42,307 nt of DNA from an uncultured Clostridia bacterium. Lineage in GTDB: Bacteria; Bacillota; Clostridia; Christensenellales; CAG-1252. Positions 33,700 to 40,265 of the stretch are shown in pieces. The DNA is taken from positions 1-42,307 of the forward strand of contig CAMOTC010000003.1 in the NCBI GenBank assembly GCA_946625545.1, in the 5' to 3' direction. Numbering within the stretch: the first letter of the stretch is position 1; every line of letters starts with the position of its first letter. The notes under the pieces were generated by a model that was not told the DNA's origin, ran no database searches, and saw nothing but the letters and a program-made list of their open reading frames with translations. The position numbers and the translations under genes are program-made.

Positions 33700-34973
33700 T
33701 GAAAAAATGGGGCAAAATGCTTCTTATCGCTCTTGTAGCCATCATTGTATCTGTTACTGCTTTTTCCTGTAAAACGGTTACGGAGGAGAAGTTGCAGGTT
33801 TTGGACGATCGCTTTGATCTCACCAATCAAGTGCTGAACTATATTGCGGAGAATTACTATGACGATATGGATATGGACGATGCGGATCTCTACGCCGCGT
33901 ATGGGATCGTATCCAGTCTCGGCGAATACAATTATATCTATTCCTCTGCCGACGTGATGGGGGCAGGCTCAGACGGCAAAGGATTTGGCTTAATCATCAG
34001 AAATACTGCCTATAATGAGCATTTGATCGACTTTATCTTGCCGGGATCGCCTTTCTTGACGGCATCAAACGGACATTCGGTCATTCGCGGTGACGAGCTG
34101 TATGCGGTAAACGATCAGAGGCTCTCGGGTCTCTCTTCGAGCGCATATTCCGCGATCATTTCCGCGCTTCCTTCCGATACTCCTGTGAAGTTTACCCTCG
34201 TTCGTGGCGAGGAGCGCTTTGAGGTGTATTATTCCAAAGTGGACTTCACGTTCCCGTACTGTATCTATATCAACGATCTGCCCGGTGTATCCTCGCAGCT
34301 CGGGTATATCTATCTGCGTACCTTTGATAATTCCACGAACGTCTTGAATGAGTTTAAGAATGCCGTGCATTCCTATAACGTAGACGCAAATCGCGCCTTG
34401 ATCCTCGACCTCAGGGGAAATGGCGGGGGCAGTGCGGAAGTATTGCGCTATATCGCGTCCACTTTCCTCGGGAGCGACGTCCCGGTGGGTACGCCCCTCG
34501 TGGAGATCCATTATGCGAAGGAAGATCGTTCCGTCCATATCAGCTCTATCGCCGTCTCGGAAAAGATCGATACCCCCGTTTACGTTCTCTGTGACGGTGG
34601 GACGGCTTCTGCGTCCGAGGCTTTGATCGGCATTTTGAAGGCGCATGGGAGCACGACTCCCTTGATCGGAAAACCGACGGTCGGTAAAGGGGTCGCGCAA
34701 AATGGATTTACGACCTATACCGAGGGAGAGAAAGGGATCATTCGCGATAAAGGAACGGATGAAAACGGTAATGAGATCGATCTCGACCTCTATCTCTTGC
34801 AGATCATCGTGGGGAAATACTATATCTATGACGATTCGGTCGAAGGGGGCAAGTATTGTATCCACGGCAAGCCTTTTACGCCCGATATCCTGATCACAGG
34901 AGATAATCCCGTTACGCCCGATTACCGCGATGATCTCTATATCAAAGCCGCGATCGAGGACTACAACAAATAA
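33699..34973 (+). CDS. S41 family C-terminal processing peptidase, exported
   Basis: A 424-aa extracytoplasmic serine protease. A basic start and hydrophobic segment (8-22) end in AFSC, which could be a weak lipobox or simply a signal anchor. A PDZ-like region spans about 85-175. The S41 catalytic core has LDLRGNGGGS (about 237-245), CDGGTASASEAL (nucleophile Ser304 or 306) and LIGKPTVGKGVAQ (general-base Lys330). The start is the ATG at 33699, overlapping the previous stop as TGATG after a GGAGGTGATG ribosome binding site; a GTG one codon earlier is possible. Its partner, the degenerate ABC protein, has no obvious protease role. The substrate is unknown. Confidence 0.9.
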   Translation: MKKWGKMLLIALVAIIVSVTAFSCKTVTEEKLQVLDDRFDLTNQVLNYIAENYYDDMDMDDADLYAAYGIVSSLGEYNYIYSSADVMGAGSDGKGFGLIIRNTAYNEHLIDFILPGSPFLTASNGHSVIRGDELYAVNDQRLSGLSSSAYSAIISALPSDTPVKFTLVRGEERFEVYYSKVDFTFPYCIYINDLPGVSSQLGYIYLRTFDNSTNVLNEFKNAVHSYNVDANRALILDLRGNGGGSAEVLRYIASTFLGSDVPVGTPLVEIHYAKEDRSVHISSIAVSEKIDTPVYVLCDGGTASASEALIGILKAHGSTTPLIGKPTVGKGVAQNGFTTYTEGEKGIIRDKGTDENGNEIDLDLYLLQIIVGKYYIYDDSVEGGKYCIHGKPFTPDILITGDNPVTPDYRDDLYIKAAIEDYNK

Positions 34974-34993
34974 AAACTCTAAGGAGGAGACTT

Positions 34994-36040
34994 ATGAAAA
35001 AAATCATTTTAACCGCACTCTTGATACTTACTGTTCTCACAATGAGCGTCTTTTCCTTTGCGGCATGCTCGGATAAAACCGTCGTTTCCGACGATCCGGA
35101 TACGAAGACCGAGAGTATCACGATCGCCGTCCCCGACGGCGGTCCTGCGCTCGGTATGAGTTATCTCATGAAGCATTACGAGAAGATCAGCAATACGACT
35201 GTCACCTATAAGATCGTGGATGGCGCGGCAGGCATCAAATCCGCCGTGATGAGCGGAGAGGCTGACGTCGCGATCATGCCCACGAATATGGCGGCGATTC
35301 TATATAATCAAGGGATCGAGATCCAAGTCGTCGGTACAAATAGCTATGGGCTGCTCTATATGCTCTCAAATAGCGTTGCGCCGAGTGCGTTTACTTTTGA
35401 TGACTTGAAAGGAGAGGTCCTGAATACCGTCGGACAGGGCGGCACTCCCGAGATCGTCTTGAAGAAGGTGCTCGAGGGCGCCGGGATCGAGTACGTGGAA
35501 AGCGATACTCCTGTCGAAGGAAAGGTCGCGATCAAGTATCACACCGAGGGCACGTCGATCATCGGCGGGTTAAAGCAGGGCACCATTCACTTCGCAGTGC
35601 TCGGCGAGCCTGCGGTATCCACGGCACTCCAAAAGGTGGGCGGAAGTCTTGCTATCGTGTGTGATCTCCAGGAGAAGTGGAAGGAAGCGGCGGATACCGA
35701 GTCCAGTTATCCGCAGACCGCGCTCGTCGCAAAGAAATCTTTGATCGAGTCTGATCCTCTCTTGATCCGGTTTATTGCGAAGTACACAGACGACTGCGCC
35801 ACAGCCTTGCGCGAGGATGCCGCTCCCTATATCGCAGAGCTCAAAGATAGGGAAGCGACCGTCCCCGACACATTCGGAAAGGATGGCGTCTCGAGGACAA
35901 ATATAAAGCCCGCTTTCGGCGCTACGGCAAAAACGGATATCGAGGCGTATCTCTCGATCTTGAAAGATTTTAAGCCGCAGTTGATCGGCGGGAAGCTCCC
36001 CGACGCAGGGTTCTACTATGATCTCAGCATAAAGGAGTAA
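34994..36040 (+). CDS. ABC transporter substrate-binding lipoprotein (NMT1/SsuA/TauA-like)
   Basis: A 348-aa lipoprotein with a signal peptide ending in the lipobox FAAC (Cys25). The mature part is a type 2 periplasmic-binding fold of the NMT1/SsuA/TauA group: TITIAVPDGGPALG-like opening, GEADVAIMPTNMAAILYNQG, GQGGTPEIVLKKVLEGAGI and LKQGTIHFAVLGEPAVSTAL. AAGGAGGAG precedes the ATG. It is followed by a matching permease and ATPase. Members bring in sulfonates, taurine, nitrate, riboflavin or thiamine precursors; the sequence alone does not say which, although a thiamine gene lies 2.5 kb upstream. Confidence 0.9.
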   Translation: MKKIILTALLILTVLTMSVFSFAACSDKTVVSDDPDTKTESITIAVPDGGPALGMSYLMKHYEKISNTTVTYKIVDGAAGIKSAVMSGEADVAIMPTNMAAILYNQGIEIQVVGTNSYGLLYMLSNSVAPSAFTFDDLKGEVLNTVGQGGTPEIVLKKVLEGAGIEYVESDTPVEGKVAIKYHTEGTSIIGGLKQGTIHFAVLGEPAVSTALQKVGGSLAIVCDLQEKWKEAADTESSYPQTALVAKKSLIESDPLLIRFIAKYTDDCATALREDAAPYIAELKDREATVPDTFGKDGVSRTNIKPAFGATAKTDIEAYLSILKDFKPQLIGGKLPDAGFYYDLSIKE

Positions 36041-36041
36041 A

Positions 36042-36806
36042 ATGGAAAAAAAGAGGCTGATCTACAATATCCTCGCTCCCATCGCGGGATGTGTGGTGTT
36101 TATAGCCGTGTGGTTCGCGGTCGCCGCGGCGATCGGGAAGAGTATCATTCTGCCTTCTCCCGCGGACACGTTGATCAGTTTCTTTGATTTGCTCGGACAA
36201 GGAGGCTTTTATCTCGCAGTGCTGAAGACGCTTGGGCGTACGCTCCTGAGCTTTATTATCGCCTTTATCCTTGCGTGCTTGCTCGCATTTTGTTCGGTAA
36301 AATCCGAATTTTTCAAGAAAGCATTCGCGCCGCTTGCCGTCATCGTGCGCGTCTTGCCGACGATATCGGTGATCTTACTCGTGTTGATATGGTTCAAGAG
36401 CGCTGTCGCTCCTTACGTCATCACCTTTATCGTCATATTCCCGATGCTTTATACGACGGTACTTGACGCCGCAGAAAATGTCGATCCCAATCTCATTGAG
36501 ATGTGCGAAGCGTATAAAGTCTCGAAGGGGAGACAGCTTTTATACCTATATATCCCCGATATGATCCCTTCGGTACTGACGGGGATCAGTATCACTTTGT
36601 CTTTTTCGGTCAAGCTGACAATCGCCGCCGAGGTGCTCGCTTCGACGCAGCGCAGTATGGGCAGATATATGTCGCAGGCATCTGCTTATATAGAGACCTC
36701 GACACTTCTTGCTTGGACGCTTGCGGCGATCATACTCGGCTTTTTGCTCGAAGGGCTCGTGCTACTTCTTAAAAAGCTATTAGCGAGGCATTATCATGCA
36801 AACTGA
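36042..36806 (+). CDS. ABC transporter permease (SsuC/TauC-like)
   Basis: A 254-aa membrane protein with about six helices and the BPD_transp_1 coupling loop EMCEAYKVSKGRQLLYLYIPDMIP (EAA-type motif, about 150-175). The ILPSPADTLISFFDLL segment near the N-terminus is typical of the SsuC/TauC/ThiX group. It begins one base after the substrate-binding protein's stop (AAAGGAG ribosome binding site) and overlaps the ATPase gene by 11 bp, so it is one transport unit. Confidence 0.94.
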   Translation: MEKKRLIYNILAPIAGCVVFIAVWFAVAAAIGKSIILPSPADTLISFFDLLGQGGFYLAVLKTLGRTLLSFIIAFILACLLAFCSVKSEFFKKAFAPLAVIVRVLPTISVILLVLIWFKSAVAPYVITFIVIFPMLYTTVLDAAENVDPNLIEMCEAYKVSKGRQLLYLYIPDMIPSVLTGISITLSFSVKLTIAAEVLASTQRSMGRYMSQASAYIETSTLLAWTLAAIILGFLLEGLVLLLKKLLARHYHAN

Positions 36807-37509
36807 GCGCAAAACATTCGATATCTCGAATATTTCGGTTCGTTTCGGTGATAAGACGGTTTTCCGCGACTTTTCTCTCGCGCTCCCGAAGAATGAGATC
36901 ACATGTGTCCTCGGACCATCCGGGTCGGGTAAGACGACTTTATTGAAGGTGCTCTCCGGGATACTGCCCATAGAGGGCTTTTGCTCGCCGAAATGCTCGT
37001 TTGTCTTTCAGGATCATCGTTTGATCCCTTATCTCACTGCGCTGGATAATCTCGCGATCATCCTTGATGGGGACAATGTATCCCGCAAGGAAAGAGCGCG
37101 CCTGATGCTCTCGGATATGGAGTTAAAGGAAGCGGAAAACCTCTATCCGCATGAACTGTCCGGTGGTATGGCGCAACGTGTGGCCATCGCGAGAGGCCTC
37201 TTGTATGAAGCGGATATATTACTTCTTGACGAACCTTTCAAAGGACTTGACCTCGGTCTGCAGGAGCGCTTGATCAAGTATTTCGGCAAGTATTGGGAAG
37301 CGAAGCGCCGCACGACCGTATTTGTTACGCACAGTATCCTTGAAGCGATCCTTGTCGCCGATCGTATCATTATTTTGGATAAAGGAGAGGAGGGCGCAAA
37401 GGTCGTTTACGATAAAGCCGTGACTCTCCCGCGTTCCGCGCGTGCGCTCGGTGATCCCGAAGTGGACGCCCTTCGTAAGGAGATCCATGATATCCTCGTC
37501 GCTCTTTAA
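36796..37509 (+). CDS. ABC transporter ATP-binding protein (SsuB/TauB-like)
   Basis: A 237-aa importer ATPase with all motifs intact: Walker A GPSGSGKTT (about 41-49), Q-loop FVFQDHRL, signature LSGGMAQRVAIARGL, Walker B LLLDEPFKGLD, and H-loop VTHS. It energises the adjacent permease and lipoprotein. It overlaps the permease gene by 11 bp, and its stop overlaps that of the convergent small gene by 4 bp. Its intact motifs contrast with the degenerate paralogue at 32653. Confidence 0.95.
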   Translation: MQTERKTFDISNISVRFGDKTVFRDFSLALPKNEITCVLGPSGSGKTTLLKVLSGILPIEGFCSPKCSFVFQDHRLIPYLTALDNLAIILDGDNVSRKERARLMLSDMELKEAENLYPHELSGGMAQRVAIARGLLYEADILLLDEPFKGLDLGLQERLIKYFGKYWEAKRRTTVFVTHSILEAILVADRIIILDKGEEGAKVVYDKAVTLPRSARALGDPEVDALRKEIHDILVAL

Positions 37510-37781
37510 TTTCCTCTGATCATTTTCAGAACGGCATTCAGCCTATCTAGTTGCTCTTGATTTAAGATAGGAGTGACGCTCTCTGCGAATTTTTGCAGTT
37601 GCTCATCGCTGATCGATCCATCCGCTTTGCCTTGTCTTACGGTTTTCATGATATCTCCGAGCAACTCTTCGTCGCTTTTCCCCGCATAACGTTCCGCTGC
37701 TTTTCTGATATCGTTTTCGTTTGCCGTGGCGCTTTGCTCGGGTTTATCGTGAAAACCTTTATTGAAAGATCTGAAGTCCAT
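37506..37781 (-). CDS. hypothetical small helical protein
   Basis: A 91-aa protein I do not recognise. It is charged and predicted mostly helical: RKAAERYAGKSDEELLGDIMKTV, then SISDEQLQKFAESVTPILNQEQLDRLNAVLKMI. The ATG at 37781 is used because GGGAGGAG lies directly upstream; the ORF-track start (37799) is a GTG without a ribosome binding site. A - strand TATAAT at 37808-37803 would give a 15-nt leader. It is divergent from another small unknown gene 60 bp away and convergent with the ABC ATPase gene. No signal peptide or membrane segment is seen. Confidence 0.75.
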   Translation of the reverse strand: MDFRSFNKGFHDKPEQSATANENDIRKAAERYAGKSDEELLGDIMKTVRQGKADGSISDEQLQKFAESVTPILNQEQLDRLNAVLKMIRGN

Positions 37782-37841
37782 ATCTCCTCCCGTATTCACT
37801 GAATTATACTCCTCGGCATATACAAATGTGACGGAGGGTAT

Positions 37842-38198
37842 ATGGATCTTGGCATTTTATCGGGATTTTTAGGCGGTCAGAAAAAGGATAATTCTATGTT
37901 AGCGACGCTTTTGCCTATGCTCCTCGGAGGAAAGCTATCATCGAATACGGGCGGTGCTACCGGTGATCTCTTGAGTTCACTTTTCAAGGGAGCGCCTAGG
38001 GAGAAAGGAGATGATTTTCCGCCTTTATTCGGTGGTGTAACAGGGGAAAATAGCACCACCCCGATCGGTCTCTCCGATCTCCTCGGCAAGGTCATGTCAG
38101 CGCCTCAGGGGAATAATCTACCCGCGCCTTCTCATCCCGAATATCCGTACGAATTGCAGTATAATCGTCCTTTTAAACCCAATTCGCGCGATAAATAA
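37842..38198 (+). CDS. hypothetical Gly/Pro-rich small protein
   Basis: A 118-aa protein of unknown family. The N-terminus (MDLGILSGFLGGQ) and a LLPMLLGGKL stretch are amphipathic or weakly hydrophobic. The middle repeats short blocks of LLSSLFKG, PPLFGG and LSDLLGKV types, and the C-terminal 35 residues are Pro/Asn/Tyr-rich. ACGGAGGG precedes the ATG. It is divergent from the 91-aa helical gene with a 60-bp shared upstream region, suggesting the two are regulated together. Low complexity suggests a structural or surface-acting role, but this is only inference. Confidence 0.65.
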   Translation: MDLGILSGFLGGQKKDNSMLATLLPMLLGGKLSSNTGGATGDLLSSLFKGAPREKGDDFPPLFGGVTGENSTTPIGLSDLLGKVMSAPQGNNLPAPSHPEYPYELQYNRPFKPNSRDK

Positions 38199-38224
38199 TG
38201 GGGAAATATTACACAATAAATACT

Positions 38225-38252
38225 TTGCAATAAACACAATATATGGTATAAT
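38225..38252 (+). promoter_or_regulatory. promoter of the topoisomerase operon
   Basis: TTGCAA (38225-38230), 16 bp, TATAAT (38247-38252). The leader is about 36 nt with a CGGAGGAG ribosome binding site before the GTG start. Confidence 0.75.
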
Positions 38253-38294
38253 AAACAAGATTTTAGATCCAAATATTGTTTTCGGAGGAGTCTT

Positions 38295-40265
38295 GTGAGC
38301 AAAGAATATAACGCAAAAGACATACAAGTCCTCGAAGGACTGGAAGCGGTTCGACTGCGTCCCGGTATGTATATCGGTACGACGGGGGCGAAAGGTCTGC
38401 ATCACATCTTATGGGAGATCGTGGATAACTCTCTCGACGAGATCTGTAACGGATTCGGTTCGCGGGTCGATATCGTGATCTACGGCGATGGCAGTATCAG
38501 CGTAGAGGACGACGGCCGCGGTATCCCTGTCGATAAGCATCCCACTCTCGGGATCAGCGGCGTTGAGGTCGTTTTTACCCAGTTGCACGCCGGCGGCAAG
38601 TTCAATAACGATAACTATACTTTCTCCGGCGGTCTCCACGGCGTCGGCGCTTCGGTGACGAATGCTCTCTCGGAATGGCTCGACGTCACCATCTGCAAGG
38701 ACGGCAAGGTCTATAAGCAGGAGTTCTACTCTCCCGAGATCGACGGCAAGATTCACAGCGGTATCCCGCGCACCCACCTCACCGAGACGGGCGAAAAGAC
38801 CAAGAAGCACGGCACTTACGTGCGTTTCCTTCCGGACAAGCGTGTATTCGGCAAGGAGCTCTTTAACTATCAAACCATCGTATCCCACGTACAGGAGCAG
38901 GCATTCCTGAATCGCGGCATCACGATCACCGTTGAGGACAAGCGTCAGGTGGATGAAGACCTGAATACCTTGAAGTCTACCTTCTGCTATGAGCGCGGAC
39001 TCAGCGACTTTGTCAAATATCTCAATGACGGCAAGGAGCCTTTATTTGGCGATCCTATCGAGTTTGAAGTACAACAGGATCGCTTCTATCTCGGACTCTC
39101 GATGCAGCACACGGGAGCTTATACCGAGAGTATCTTCTCCTACGTCAATAGTATCCCCACCACCGAGGGCGGCACGCACGAGATCGGATTTAAGAGCGCG
39201 TTGACCAAGGTCATGAACGACTACGGCAGAAAGCGCGGCTTGATCAAGGACAAGGATCCGAACCTCCAGGGTGAGGATTTCCGTGAAGGTTTGACCTGCG
39301 TGCTCTCGATCCGTATGCAGAACGTGCAGTTCGAAGGACAGACCAAGACCAAGCTCGGCAATCCCGAGATCCGTCCTCTCGTCGAGGGGATCGTGATGGA
39401 GAAGCTCGACGCCTATCTCTCCGAGAAGAAGCACTTTGACGTCGGCGATAAGATCATCGAGAAGGCGCTCGGTGCGGCGAAGGTCAGAGAAGCGGGAAAG
39501 AAGGCAAAAGAACTCGCTCGCCAAAAGAATAACGCAAACAGCAATATGTTGATCGGTAAGCTCGCGAATTGTACGGGGAGAAAACCCGAGCTGAACGAGC
39601 TCTTTATCGTTGAGGGCGACAGTGCAGGCGGCAGTGCGAAGCAGGGACGTGACAGAAGATTCCAGGCGATCCTCCCCCTCCGCGGTAAGCCGATCAATGC
39701 GGAAAAGAAACGTATCGATCAGCTCCTCTCCAATGAAGAGATCTGCACGATCATCAGCGCTCTCGGCGCGAATTTCGATACAGAGTTTAACGTCAATGCC
39801 TTGAAATTCGGTAAAGTCATCATTCTCGCGGATGCCGACCAGGACGGCGGCCATATACGTTCCATTCTGCTGACTTTCTTCTTCCGTTATATGAAGGAGC
39901 TCATCACCGAGGGGCATCTCTATATCGGTATGCCTCCTCTCTTTAAGGTGGAAAAGAAGGGCGAAGTGCGTTACGCTTACGATGACGTCGCCCTTGATCA
40001 GATCATCTCGGAAGTGGGCAGAAACTATGACCTGCAACGCTACAAAGGTCTCGGTGAGATGAACCCCGAACAGCTGTGGGAAACCACGTTGAATCCCGAG
40101 ACGCGCTGCTTGACTCGCGTCAGCATCGATGATGCGGCTTCGGCGGATCGCTTGATCACGACGCTTATGGGCGACAACGTTGACGCGCGTAAGGCTTACA
40201 TATATCAATACGCGAATTTCAATCGCAAAGACGAAGTGGAGAAGAAGGGTTACTTGAATGTCTGA
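38295..40265 (+). CDS. parE: type IIA DNA topoisomerase B subunit, topoisomerase IV (ParE)-like; may be labelled GyrB
   Basis: A 656-aa ATPase subunit that works with the A subunit encoded next. The GHKL ATPase domain has EIVDNSLDEICNGF, DDGRGIPVD and FSGGLHGVGASVTNALS. The TOPRIM domain has FIVEGDSAGGSAKQGRDR and the metal site ILADADQDGGHIRSILL. The C-terminus has RYKGLGEMNPEQLWETTLNPETR. The segment LGISGVEVVFTQLHAGGKFNN and DADQDGGHIR look more like clostridial ParE than GyrB, and no dnaA, dnaN or recF is nearby, as would be usual for gyrB. GTG start. Assignment to type IIA is firm; ParE versus GyrB is an inference from memory of the families. Confidence 0.92.
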   Translation: MSKEYNAKDIQVLEGLEAVRLRPGMYIGTTGAKGLHHILWEIVDNSLDEICNGFGSRVDIVIYGDGSISVEDDGRGIPVDKHPTLGISGVEVVFTQLHAGGKFNNDNYTFSGGLHGVGASVTNALSEWLDVTICKDGKVYKQEFYSPEIDGKIHSGIPRTHLTETGEKTKKHGTYVRFLPDKRVFGKELFNYQTIVSHVQEQAFLNRGITITVEDKRQVDEDLNTLKSTFCYERGLSDFVKYLNDGKEPLFGDPIEFEVQQDRFYLGLSMQHTGAYTESIFSYVNSIPTTEGGTHEIGFKSALTKVMNDYGRKRGLIKDKDPNLQGEDFREGLTCVLSIRMQNVQFEGQTKTKLGNPEIRPLVEGIVMEKLDAYLSEKKHFDVGDKIIEKALGAAKVREAGKKAKELARQKNNANSNMLIGKLANCTGRKPELNELFIVEGDSAGGSAKQGRDRRFQAILPLRGKPINAEKKRIDQLLSNEEICTIISALGANFDTEFNVNALKFGKVIILADADQDGGHIRSILLTFFFRYMKELITEGHLYIGMPPLFKVEKKGEVRYAYDDVALDQIISEVGRNYDLQRYKGLGEMNPEQLWETTLNPETRCLTRVSIDDAASADRLITTLMGDNVDARKAYIYQYANFNRKDEVEKKGYLNV

